A stretch of DNA of 15,958 nt from DATLAN01 sp035527455 (GTDB lineage Bacteria > Planctomycetota > Planctomycetia > Pirellulales > Thermoguttaceae): the NCBI GenBank assembly GCA_035527455.1, contig DATLAN010000508.1, positions 1 to 15,958 of the forward strand, read 5' to 3'. Shown piece after piece: positions 1 through 7,426 of the stretch; the first letter of the stretch is position 1, and the number at the start of each line of letters is the position of its first letter. A program made the translations under genes and the position numbers. The notes below the pieces were generated by a model. The model was not told the DNA's origin. It did no database searches and saw nothing but the letters and a program-made list of their open reading frames with translations.

Positions 1-1023
1 CTGCTGGCCGGGCGGAAGATGCAGCGCGACTTCGACGGCATCATGGAGCGGCAGATCCACCTCTATCTGAGCCACGCGATGGGCTTCATGCACACCGGCC
101 AGCGCGATCAGCTCTGGTGCCGGATCAGCAAGAAGGCCTTCGACGCCGGGTTCCGGCTCCGCCACTGCGGCACGATCCTGCACGCGAAACTCCAGGACAA
201 TTACGGCGGAATCCTCGACAAGGTGGCCGTGAAGATCTACACCGAGCCGGACGCGGTCAAAGCGAAAGTCGCCGAGGCCCGAGAGGCGTTCGCCTACCGC
301 GACGGCCGCGTGGCCGATATGACCGACGAATCGGTCGACACCTTCTACAGTTGCACGGTCTGCCAGAGTTACGCCCCGGATCACGTCTGCGTGATTACGC
401 CGCAGCGGCTGGGGCTCTGCGGGGCGTACAACTGGCTGGACGGCCGGGCGAACTTCGAGATCAACCCCACCGGCCCCAACCAGCCCATCGCCAAGGGTCG
501 CACCATCGATCACATCAAGGGCGAGTGGGAGGGCGTCAACAAGTTCGTCTACCAGTTCTCCGGCCACAAGGTCGAGCGGTTCTGTGCGTACAGCCTGCTC
601 GAGGCGCCGATGACCAGTTGCGGCTGCTTCGAGTGCATCGTGGCGATCCTGCCGCTGGCCAACGGCGTGATGGTGGTCAACCGGGAGTTCGTGGGCGGCA
701 CCCCGTCGGGCATGACGTTCGGCGAGCTGGCCTCGGTCAGCGGCGGCGGGGCCCAGACGCCGGGTTTCGTGGGCGTGGGCCGGTTGTATCTCTCCAGCCC
801 CAAGTTCCTCGCAGCCGACGGCGGCGTGAAACGGATCGTCTGGATGCCCAAGGCCCTGAAGGAAGACATCAAGGAACGGTTCCAGCAAGAAGCCCGGAGG
901 GCCGGTGCCCCCGATCTGTTCGACAAGATCGCCACCGAGGAAAACGCCACCAGCGAAGAAGAGGTGGCCGAGTTCCTCGCCAAAGTGGAGCACCCCGCCG
1001 TGGCGCTGGATCCGATGATCTAG
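1..1023 (+). CDS. acsB: Acetyl-CoA synthase catalytic subunit, C-terminal part (5' end outside window)
   Basis: This enzyme condenses a corrinoid-bound methyl group, CO and CoA into acetyl-CoA at the nickel-iron A-cluster, in the cytoplasmic CODH/ACS complex. The frame is open to the left edge, so the gene begins upstream. Counting from the Met at position 19, Cys112, Cys115, Cys124 and Cys134 form a C-x2-C-x8-C-x9-C set, and a Cys-Gly-Cys motif lies at 201-203. From memory, the Moorella thermoacetica ligands are Cys506, 509, 518, 528, 595 and 597; the spacings agree exactly. That makes the visible part equivalent to about residues 389-728 of a 729-residue protein: part of the middle domain plus the whole A-cluster domain. 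All expected ligands are present, so the enzyme should be active. The CODH gene (acsA/cooS) is probably further upstream. A 143-nt repeat-bearing gap precedes acsC. Confidence 0.96.
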   Translation: MLAGRKMQRDFDGIMERQIHLYLSHAMGFMHTGQRDQLWCRISKKAFDAGFRLRHCGTILHAKLQDNYGGILDKVAVKIYTEPDAVKAKVAEAREAFAYRDGRVADMTDESVDTFYSCTVCQSYAPDHVCVITPQRLGLCGAYNWLDGRANFEINPTGPNQPIAKGRTIDHIKGEWEGVNKFVYQFSGHKVERFCAYSLLEAPMTSCGCFECIVAILPLANGVMVVNREFVGGTPSGMTFGELASVSGGGAQTPGFVGVGRLYLSSPKFLAADGGVKRIVWMPKALKEDIKERFQQEARRAGAPDLFDKIATEENATSEEEVAEFLAKVEHPAVALDPMI

Positions 1024-1055
1024 ACCCGCCGCTTGCGGCCTCGCCGCGAAAGACA

Positions 1056-1140
1056 GTAGGGTGGGCACCGCCCACCGCGTTTATACTTCGTTGATACTTC
1101 GTCGCAAATTCGATGCAATGGTGGGCAGTGCCCACCCTAC
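1056..1140. repeat. 85-bp inverted-repeat element between acsB and acsC
   Basis: Two 21-nt arms, 1056-1076 and 1120-1140, are reverse complements with one mismatch. Each arm is itself a small hairpin: a GGTGGGC/GCCCACC stem of 7 bp with a three-base loop (ACC in the left arm, AGT in the right). The centre carries the 9-mer ATACTTCGT twice in tandem (1083-1091 and 1094-1102). The element ends 26 nt before the acsC start codon. It looks like a dispersed palindromic repeat rather than a terminator, because no T-run follows either hairpin. Confidence 0.8.
1091..1119 (+). promoter_or_regulatory. Possible weak sigma-70 promoter inside the repeat, ahead of acsC
   Basis: TTGATA (1091-1096) and TGCAAT (1114-1119) are separated by 17 nt and lie 47 nt before the acsC ATG. 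The -10 box matches only four of six consensus bases and the site is inside a repeat, so it may be chance. If real, it would let acsC-acsD be transcribed separately from acsB. Confidence 0.25.
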
Positions 1141-1166
1141 CACTCGATAACCGAAGGGGAGGAGCA

Positions 1167-2504
1167 ATGGCTCTTACAGGTCTGGAAATCTACAAGCAGT
1201 TGCCGAAGACCAATTGCAAGGAGTGCGGTTTTCCCACCTGCCTGGCATTCGCCATGAAGATGGCCACGAAGCAGGTCTCGCTGGACAAGTGCCCGCACGT
1301 GACCGACGCAGGAAAGGCCGCGTTGGAATCGGCGGCCCGGCCGCCCATCCAACTGGTGACCATCGGCACCGAGACCAAGGAAATCAAGATCGGCAACGAG
1401 ACGCAACTCTTCCGCCACGAAGAGAAGTTCCACCGCGAAGGGGCGGTCGCCATCCGGATCTCCGACACGCTCGACGACGACGCGCTCGCCGCTCGGGCGG
1501 AGGCCGCCGGCCACCTGAAGTTCGAGCGGGTGGGCCGCGAGATCAAGGTGAATCTGGTGGCCGTCTGCAACGAGTCGGGCGACCCGGCCAGGTTCGCCGC
1601 CGCCGCCCGACTGGCCGCCGAGAAGTCCGGCCTGGCCTGCGTGCTGATCTCGGAGAAGGCCGCCAATCTCGGCAAGGCCGCCGACGCGCTCGCCGGGCAG
1701 CGGCCGTTGCTGTACATCTCCGATCCGGCCGAGGCCGAAGCCGCCGCCAAAGTCGCCAAGGACAACAGTTGTCCGTTGGCCGTTCGCGCCGACGGGCTCG
1801 AAGCCCTGGCCGAGCTGACGCCCAAGGTCTCGCCGATCGTGCAGGAACTGGTGCTGGATCCCGGCACGCGCGACCTGAAATCGACGCTCGAAGCGCTGAC
1901 CGCGATCCGGCGGCTCTCGCTGAAGAACTTCCGCCCGCTGGGCTATCCGATCATGGCCTTCACCACGGCCGAAGATCCGATCCAGCAGGTGGTCGAGTTG
2001 AGCACCTTCCTGGCCAAGTACGGCGGGGTGGTCGTGACCGACGCGATCGAGAAGTGGCAGTTGCTGCCCGCCCTGACCACCCGCCAGGACATCTTCATCG
2101 ATCCGCAGAAACCGGTCGCCGTGGAGCCGAAGCTCAACGCGATCGGCGAGGTCGGCGAGAACGCGCCCGTGCTGGTGACGACCAACTTCTCGCTGAGCTA
2201 CTACTCGGTCGAGAGCGAGGTGGAATCGAGCCGCGTGCCGGCCTACGTGCTGGCCGTGGACACCGAGGGAACTTCCGTGCTGACGGCTTGGGCCTCGGAC
2301 AAGTTCAACGCCGAGACGATCACCCAGGCCCTGAAGAAGTCGGGCGTGGAAGAGAAGATCGGCCACCGCAAGCTGGTCATTCCGGGTTTCGTGGCCGTGC
2401 TCTCGGCCGGGGTCGAGGACGAGTCGGGCTGGTCGGTGCTGATCGGGCCGAAAGAAGCCTCCGGTATTCCGAATTTCCTCAAGAACCAGTGGCAGGCATC
2501 CTAA
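1167..2504 (+). CDS. acsC: Corrinoid iron-sulfur protein (CFeSP), large (gamma) subunit
   Basis: AcsC carries the cobamide that shuttles the methyl group from AcsE to the ACS A-cluster, plus a [4Fe-4S] cluster used in reductive activation. The product is 445 aa, about the usual family length. The N-terminal cluster motif is visible as Cys17, Cys20, Cys25 and Cys42 (C-x2-C-x4-C-x16-C, with the typical CGFPTC core). The middle is the TIM-barrel-like region and the last ~120 residues correspond to the cobamide-binding domain of the family. An in-frame ATG exists 54 nt upstream, but it lies inside the repeat and would add 18 unrelated residues. The chosen ATG has a strong AAGGGGAGGAG Shine-Dalgarno sequence (1154-1164) and puts the Cys motif at the usual distance from the N terminus. 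It is coupled to acsV by a 13-nt gap. Its partner acsD lies two genes downstream rather than adjacent. Confidence 0.96.
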   Translation: MALTGLEIYKQLPKTNCKECGFPTCLAFAMKMATKQVSLDKCPHVTDAGKAALESAARPPIQLVTIGTETKEIKIGNETQLFRHEEKFHREGAVAIRISDTLDDDALAARAEAAGHLKFERVGREIKVNLVAVCNESGDPARFAAAARLAAEKSGLACVLISEKAANLGKAADALAGQRPLLYISDPAEAEAAAKVAKDNSCPLAVRADGLEALAELTPKVSPIVQELVLDPGTRDLKSTLEALTAIRRLSLKNFRPLGYPIMAFTTAEDPIQQVVELSTFLAKYGGVVVTDAIEKWQLLPALTTRQDIFIDPQKPVAVEPKLNAIGEVGENAPVLVTTNFSLSYYSVESEVESSRVPAYVLAVDTEGTSVLTAWASDKFNAETITQALKKSGVEEKIGHRKLVIPGFVAVLSAGVEDESGWSVLIGPKEASGIPNFLKNQWQAS

Positions 2505-2517
2505 CGCGAGGTCGATC

Positions 2518-4509
2518 GTGGCCGGCTTCCGAATCCGTTTCCTTCCCGAAGGGCACGAGACGACGGTCGACGGGGGCAAGAACCTCCTGGAGGCCGCGCG
2601 GGAAGCGAACGTCTACGTGGGGGCCATCTGCGGCGGCGAGGGCGTCTGCGGAAAGTGCCGCGTGATCGTCCGCGAGGGCGAAGTCGAGGGCGAATCGACC
2701 GAGTTCCTCACCCGCGACGAGATCCGCCACGGCTACGTGCTGGCCTGCCAGGTGAGTCCCCGCAGCGATCTGGTGGTCGAGATCCCGCCCGAGTCGCGTT
2801 TGGGCGGCTATGAAGGGATCGGCGCCGACAGCGAGCAGTTCCGCGATTTCGCCCACCGCGGAGCGGAACGGCTGCCGGCCGAATTGGAGCCGCTGGTCGA
2901 GAAGTTCTATCTGGAGTTGTCGGAACCCACGCTCGACGATCCCACGGCCGACCAGGAGCGGCTGCTGGAAGCGGTGGCCAAGAAGCGACCTGGCCCGTTG
3001 CAGATGGGCGTGAAGGTTACCCGCGAGTTGTCCGGCGTGCTTCGCAAGTGCGAAGTCCGCAAGTCCTCGCGGTCGTGGAAGTGGGACGGCCGGGTGACGG
3101 CGACCGTCGGCCTGCGAAGCGACGTCAACGAAGTCATCTCCGTCGAGCCGGGCGACACCTCGGACCGGAACTTCGGGCTGGCGCTCGACGTGGGAACCAC
3201 GACCGTGGTGGGCCACCTGGTGGATCTGACCACCGGAGCCACCCGCGAAGCCGCGGCGAAGTACAACTCCCAGATCAAGTACGGCGCCGACGTGATCAAT
3301 CGGATCAACTTCGCCCGACAGACCGACGGGGCGGAGTCGCTCCACCAGGCGATTATCCAGGACGTGGAAACGTTGATCGACGACCTCGTGCAACGGGCAC
3401 AGGTGGGTCGCGGCGACATCCACTGCATCACGGCCGCCGGCAATACGGCCATGTTGCACCTGCTCTTGGGATTGGAAGCCGACCTGATCCGCCTGTCGCC
3501 TTTCGTTCCCGCGGCGACCAGCCCTCCGCCGATCCGTGCGGCCGAGGTCGGATTGCGGATCCACCCGCGGGGATTGCTCTACACGTTGCCCATGGTCGGC
3601 AGCTTCGTCGGAGGGGACATCACGGCCGGCATCCTGGCGTCGAAGATGTACGCCTCGGACAAGCTCTCCCTGTTGTTCGACATCGGCACCAACGGCGAAG
3701 TGGTGCTGGGGAACCAAGAGTTCCTGGTCGCCTGTTCGGCCTCGGCCGGCCCGGCGTTCGAGGGCGGATCGGTCAGTTGCGGGATGCGGGCGACCGCCGG
3801 GGCCATCGACAGCGTGCGGATCTTCCAGCACGGTTTGTCCGTTTCGGCCACCACCATCGGCGGCGGTCCGCCGGTGGGACTCTGCGGAACCGGACTGATC
3901 GATGCCCTGGCCCAGATGCTGCTGGCCGGCGTGCTGGACCGCAGCGGCACGTTCCGGGTGGATCGCGCGGCCAAGCGTTTCCGCGAGTCCCGCGAGGACG
4001 GCCGGCCGGAATTCGTCCTGGTTTCGGCCAAGGAGTCCGGCGGCAAACGCGACGTGGTCATCAGCCAGACCGACGTGGAAAACCTGATCCGCACCAAGGG
4101 CGCGATCTACGCAGCCGCCGACTCGCTGGTCCAATCGGTCGGACTTTCGTTCTCGGATATCGAGCGGGTCTACATCGCTGGGGCATTCGGCAATCGGTTG
4201 AACATCTCCAGTTGCATCACCATCGGCCTGCTGCCCGACGTGCCGGTCGAGCGGATCCGGTTCCTCGGCAACAGTTCCGTGGCCGGGGCGAAGCTGGCCA
4301 TGCTCAGCTACCGGATGTTCGAAGAGGTCAACCGCATCCGCGACCGGATCGCGTACCAGGAGCTGATGGTCGACCCGGCCTACATGGAAAAATTCACCTC
4401 CGCCTGTTTTCTTCCGCACACCGACCTGTCGCAGTTCCCGTCGGTGGGCAGGAAGCCGGGCACCGCGGGCAGCAAGGCGTCCTCGCCGGACTCCGCCAAG
4501 GGAACCTGA
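2518..4509 (+). CDS. acsV: RACo-type reductive activator of CFeSP (ferredoxin + ASKHA ATPase, DUF4445)
   Basis: This family uses ATP hydrolysis to drive electron transfer to the inactive Co(II) form of the corrinoid protein, returning it to Co(I). The N terminus is a plant-type [2Fe-2S] ferredoxin domain with Cys38, Cys44, Cys47 and Cys77 (C-x5-C-x2-C-x29-C). A linker region follows, then an ASKHA-type ATPase core: LDVGTTT at 223-229 (first phosphate loop), DIGTNGE at 388-394 (second phosphate loop) and YIAGAFG at 552-558 (late glycine-rich segment). Length is 663 aa, slightly longer than I recall for the family, with a Ser/Ala/Gly-rich tail. The start is GTG, preceded by GAGG at 2508-2511; no ATG lies near it in frame and the ferredoxin domain begins immediately. 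It is embedded between acsC and the nickel ATPase gene, consistent with a maintenance role for the corrinoid protein. Confidence 0.93.
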   Translation: MAGFRIRFLPEGHETTVDGGKNLLEAAREANVYVGAICGGEGVCGKCRVIVREGEVEGESTEFLTRDEIRHGYVLACQVSPRSDLVVEIPPESRLGGYEGIGADSEQFRDFAHRGAERLPAELEPLVEKFYLELSEPTLDDPTADQERLLEAVAKKRPGPLQMGVKVTRELSGVLRKCEVRKSSRSWKWDGRVTATVGLRSDVNEVISVEPGDTSDRNFGLALDVGTTTVVGHLVDLTTGATREAAAKYNSQIKYGADVINRINFARQTDGAESLHQAIIQDVETLIDDLVQRAQVGRGDIHCITAAGNTAMLHLLLGLEADLIRLSPFVPAATSPPPIRAAEVGLRIHPRGLLYTLPMVGSFVGGDITAGILASKMYASDKLSLLFDIGTNGEVVLGNQEFLVACSASAGPAFEGGSVSCGMRATAGAIDSVRIFQHGLSVSATTIGGGPPVGLCGTGLIDALAQMLLAGVLDRSGTFRVDRAAKRFRESREDGRPEFVLVSAKESGGKRDVVISQTDVENLIRTKGAIYAAADSLVQSVGLSFSDIERVYIAGAFGNRLNISSCITIGLLPDVPVERIRFLGNSSVAGAKLAMLSYRMFEEVNRIRDRIAYQELMVDPAYMEKFTSACFLPHTDLSQFPSVGRKPGTAGSKASSPDSAKGT

Positions 4510-4523
4510 AAGAAGACACGACT

Positions 4524-5309
4524 TTGAAAATATCACTGGCCATTGCCGGCAAAGGCGGGACGGGCAAGACCACGCTCTCGGCGATGTTCGTGCGCGCGTT
4601 GCGAGAGACGGACGTCCGCCCCGTGCTGGCCGTGGACGCCGATCCGAACTCCTGCCTGGCCGAAGCGCTGGGCGTCGAGCCGGGCCGGCTGCTGGCCGAC
4701 ATTCGCGAACAAAGCTCCAGCCCCGAAGGCGCCCCGCCCGGCGAGATCGGACGCGTCCGGGCCGTCGAAGACGAAGTCCATCGGGCGATCGCCGAAGCCG
4801 AAGGCTTCGACCTGATTACCATGGGCCAGCCCGAGGGACCGCGATGCTACTGCTACGTCAACACGCTGCTGCGCAAGTCGCTGAAGGACGTGGCGAAGAA
4901 CTACGAGTCGATGGTGCTGGACAACGAGGCCGGCATGGAGCACCTTTCGCGCCGCACGACCGACGACGTGGATTTCCTCATCGCCGTGATGAACCCCACG
5001 CTGCCGTCGTTTCGCGCGGTCCGGCGGATCCTGGCCCTTGCGGACAACCTGCCGATCAACATCGGCCACCGCGTGGTGCTGGTCAACCGGGCCGGTCCGG
5101 ACGGGGCGGGGCCGCGGTTCGAAGGCGAATTGGCGAAGCTCGGCGCCGCCCGCGTGCCCGACGTCCCCGAGGACGCCGAGGTCGAGCAGGCCGGTGCCGT
5201 CGGCCGGGACGTCTTCAGCTTGAGTGAGGGAAACGCCGCGCTGGCCGCGGTCAAGAATGTCATCAACAGCCTCCGTGCCGCGTTATCCCCGGCGCGCGAG
5301 AACCGATAA
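4524..5309 (+). CDS. cooC: CooC/AcsF-type nickel-insertion ATPase
   Basis: MinD/ParA-like P-loop ATPases of this family mature the nickel sites of CO dehydrogenase (CooC) or acetyl-CoA synthase (AcsF). The product is 261 aa. A deviant Walker A motif GKGGTGKTT occupies residues 9-17, directly after the start. A Cys-Tyr-Cys pair at 108/110 in a GPRCYCYVN context is the metal-binding CxC of the CooC dimer interface. A DNEAGMEHLSRRTT segment, typical of the family, follows. The start is TTG, with an AG-rich weak ribosome site (AGAAG, 4511-4515); the next in-frame ATG (4585) would delete the P-loop, so TTG is preferred. The gap to acsV is 14 nt and to acsD 32 nt, suggesting one transcript. Position next to acsV and in the acsB cluster favours an AcsF-like client (ACS), but sequence alone does not separate AcsF from CooC. 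Confidence 0.92.
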   Translation: MKISLAIAGKGGTGKTTLSAMFVRALRETDVRPVLAVDADPNSCLAEALGVEPGRLLADIREQSSSPEGAPPGEIGRVRAVEDEVHRAIAEAEGFDLITMGQPEGPRCYCYVNTLLRKSLKDVAKNYESMVLDNEAGMEHLSRRTTDDVDFLIAVMNPTLPSFRAVRRILALADNLPINIGHRVVLVNRAGPDGAGPRFEGELAKLGAARVPDVPEDAEVEQAGAVGRDVFSLSEGNAALAAVKNVINSLRAALSPARENR

Positions 5310-5341
5310 TCGAAATACGATTCCAACCAAGGAGATTTTTC

Positions 5342-6304
5342 ATGAGCATTCCCGAAATCAAAGAGAAGTGGTCGGCGGCGATCAATACGGTGACGATCGG
5401 CGCCACGAAGGCCGAAGGGGGAACGCGCGGCAGCACGGTCACCATCGGCGGTCAGAGCGGCATCCCGTTCCTTGGCTACGACGGCGCGGTGCCCCATCCG
5501 CCGGCGATCGGCCTGGAGGTGTTCGACATCGCCCCGACCAGCTGGCCCAAGCCGCTGGCCGACGTTTACGGCGACGTCTGGTCGGACCCGGGGGCCTGGG
5601 CGGCCCGAGTGAAGGAACTCGGGGCGGACCTGGTCAATCTTCGCCTTTTGGGAACCCATCCCGACGAGGGCGACCGCTCGCCGAAACAGGCCGTCGAGAC
5701 GGTCAAGGCCGTGCTGGCGGGCGCCGATCTGCCCGTGATCATCTGGGGCTGCGGCGTGCCCGAGAAGGATCAGCAGATGATGCCCAAGGTGGCCGAGGCC
5801 GCCCAGGGCGAGAACTGCCTCTTGGGCGCGGCGACCGAGACCGAGTACCGCACGCTGACGGCCGCCGCCCAGGCCTACGGACACAAGCTGATCGCCCTGT
5901 CGCCGTGCGACATCAACAAGACCAAGCAGGTGAACATCCTGATCAGCGAGACGGGCTACCCGCTTGGGGACATCGTCATCTATCCGACGGCCGCCTCGTT
6001 GGGCTACGGGATGGAGTACATCTATTCGATCCTCGAGCGGAGCCGGCTGGCCGCCCTCTCCGGCGACAAGCTGATCATGCAGCCGGTGATCCTCGACGCC
6101 GGCTTCGAGGCATGGCGGGCGAAAGAGGCCAAGTCGGGCGACGAGGTCGCCGACGCCTGGGGACCGGCCGCCCAGCGCGGGCCCGCCTGGGAAGCCGTCA
6201 CCGCCACCAACCTGATTCAGGGCGGGTGCGACCTGCTCGTCCTCCTCCATCCCACGGCCATGGAGACCGTCCGCCGGACCGTCAAGCAACTCGTCGGCGC
6301 GTAA
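5342..6304 (+). CDS. acsD: Corrinoid iron-sulfur protein, small (delta) subunit
   Basis: AcsD pairs with AcsC to form the heterodimeric corrinoid protein. It is a TIM-barrel protein without an iron-sulfur cluster and helps cap the cobamide. The product is 320 aa, close to the ~320 aa of known AcsD. Recognisable segments include an N-terminal region rich in TVTIGG, the FLGYDGAVPHPP stretch (about residues 41-52) and a central NLRLLGTHPDEGD strand-loop. No cysteine cluster motif is present, as expected. A clear AAGGAG Shine-Dalgarno (5329-5334) lies 7 nt before the ATG. It is the last of four tightly spaced genes; after it comes a 192-nt gap filled with hairpin repeats before acsE. Confidence 0.96.
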   Translation: MSIPEIKEKWSAAINTVTIGATKAEGGTRGSTVTIGGQSGIPFLGYDGAVPHPPAIGLEVFDIAPTSWPKPLADVYGDVWSDPGAWAARVKELGADLVNLRLLGTHPDEGDRSPKQAVETVKAVLAGADLPVIIWGCGVPEKDQQMMPKVAEAAQGENCLLGAATETEYRTLTAAAQAYGHKLIALSPCDINKTKQVNILISETGYPLGDIVIYPTAASLGYGMEYIYSILERSRLAALSGDKLIMQPVILDAGFEAWRAKEAKSGDEVADAWGPAAQRGPAWEAVTATNLIQGGCDLLVLLHPTAMETVRRTVKQLVGA

Positions 6305-6320
6305 TAAGGATCCGCACAGA

Positions 6321-6414
6321 AATAAGTGGGGCAATAAGTGGGGCACGATTCCATCGTGCCGAAATGAGTGGGGCACGATTCCATCGTGCCAGGCACGTTG
6401 GAAACGTGCCCCAC
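6321..6414. repeat. Cluster of GGCACG hairpins between acsD and acsE
   Basis: Two direct copies of a 23-nt unit (6338-6360 and 6368-6390), a short partial copy (6321-6333) and one inverted copy (6392-6414) are present. Each full unit contains an 8-bp perfect hairpin with a three-base loop: GGCACGAT-TCC-ATCGTGCC in the direct copies and GGCACGTT-GGA-AACGTGCC in the inverted one. When the inverted copy is turned round, it differs from the others at exactly two positions, and these pair with each other, so the stem is kept. No T-run follows, so a rho-independent terminator is unlikely. Confidence 0.9.
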
Positions 6415-6496
6415 GGTCAATCCGATCGCACAATCGTCGGGCGGACCGCGTACAGCCGCCCCAGGGGGAACATTTCCTGACAGAAGGAGAACGTCC

Positions 6497-7309
6497 ATGA
6501 TTATTTTCAGCGAACGCATCAACGGCATGTACCGCGACGTCCGCGGCGCCATCAAGGATCGGGACAAAGAGGTCGTCCAAAACCTCGTCAAGGAACAGTT
6601 GGCCGGCGGGGCCGACGTGATCGACGTGAACATCGGGCCGGTCAAGGGCGACCAGGTCGATAACTTCCTCTGGCTCGCCCGGACCGTCCACGAGGTCACC
6701 GACAAGCCGATCTCCCTGGACAGCGCCAAGGCCAAACTGCTGGTCGAGGTGGTCCCGGCCGTTCGGGCCGCGTTGCCGGAGACCCCGCTGGTGATCAATT
6801 CCTGCACGGCCGCCCCGGAGTACATGGAGAAGCTGCTCCCGCTGGCCGTCGAAAACAAGACCGGGATCATCGGCCTGACGATGGACCAGGACGGCGTGCC
6901 GGGCAACGTCGAGAAGCGGATCGAGTGCGGGGCCACCTTCCTGATGGGCGCCATGGAGGCCGGACTCTCGATCGACGACATCTTCATCGACCCGATCATC
7001 CTCCCGGTCAACGTCGCCACCAAGCAGTTGACCAACGTGCTGGAGGGCATCCGCCAGTTGGCCATGGTCAACGACCCGCCGCCGAAGTTCATCGTGGGAC
7101 TCTCCAACGTGAGCACCAAGTGCCTGTTGAACAAGCTGCTCAACAGAACCTACCTGGTGATGTGCATCACCTGCGGTCTGGACGCCGCCATCGTCGACGC
7201 CGCCGACGAGGAACTGATCGAGGCCGTGGTCGCCGCCGAACTCCTGATGGGCAAGCACCTCTACAACGACGAGTTCGTCAAGGCGTGGAAAATGCAGAAG
7301 GGAATCTGA
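6497..7309 (+). CDS. acsE: 5-Methyltetrahydrofolate:corrinoid iron-sulfur protein methyltransferase
   Basis: AcsE moves the methyl group of methyl-THF onto the Co(I) of AcsCD, joining the methyl and carbonyl branches of the Wood-Ljungdahl pathway. The product is 270 aa, near the ~262 aa of the Moorella enzyme, with the pterin-binding TIM-barrel fold. DVNIGP occurs near residue 45, Asp75 sits in LDSAKAK, and Asn204 in GLSNVS; from memory these correspond to Asp75 and Asn199 in Moorella MeTr, which contact the pterin. An in-frame ATG exists far upstream (6368), but it would run through the hairpin repeat. The chosen ATG has AAGGAGA (6484-6490) at good spacing and matches the family N terminus. 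It is flanked on both sides by repeat-containing gaps. Confidence 0.95.
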   Translation: MIIFSERINGMYRDVRGAIKDRDKEVVQNLVKEQLAGGADVIDVNIGPVKGDQVDNFLWLARTVHEVTDKPISLDSAKAKLLVEVVPAVRAALPETPLVINSCTAAPEYMEKLLPLAVENKTGIIGLTMDQDGVPGNVEKRIECGATFLMGAMEAGLSIDDIFIDPIILPVNVATKQLTNVLEGIRQLAMVNDPPPKFIVGLSNVSTKCLLNKLLNRTYLVMCITCGLDAAIVDAADEELIEAVVAAELLMGKHLYNDEFVKAWKMQKGI

Positions 7310-7343
7310 GGTGTCCCCGCCCACGCGGCCTGATTCCGTAATT

Positions 7344-7373
7344 AACGCCCGCCGACTGCGCTCGGCGGGGTTT
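7344..7373 (+). repeat. Dispersed 30-nt hairpin, copy 1 (terminator-like)
   Basis: The stem CCCGCCGA/TCGGCGGG (8 bp) has a six-base loop and is followed by GTTTG. A copy with one loop mismatch lies at 11141-11170. It sits 34 nt after the acsE stop and 53 nt before nfnA. It could attenuate or terminate acsE transcription, but the T-tract is short; the near-identical copy elsewhere argues that it is a dispersed repeat first. Confidence 0.75.
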
Positions 7374-7426
7374 GCCTTGCCACTGCGTATCGACCGCATC
7401 GCCTCTCCACAACCGGAGACCACCGA

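Noticed and set aside
1113..1166. An upstream in-frame ATG for acsC adding 18 residues.
   Set aside because: These codons lie in the palindromic repeat, and the strong Shine-Dalgarno and conserved N terminus support the ATG at 1167.
1167..2504. Mercury methylation protein HgcA, a relative of the corrinoid protein.
   Set aside because: There are no membrane helices and no cap-helix Cys motif. The N-terminal Cys set and neighbouring acsB, acsD and acsE identify AcsC.
2479..4536. A minus-strand open frame of 685 codons opposite acsV.
   Set aside because: It mirrors the real gene in a GC-rich genome and shows no recognisable domain. The same applies to the 766-codon frame opposite nfnB (8541-10841).
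6338..6414. A CRISPR array, because of repeated 23-mers.
   Set aside because: There are only two direct copies and one inverted copy, spaced by 7 nt and less, without spacers or cas genes.
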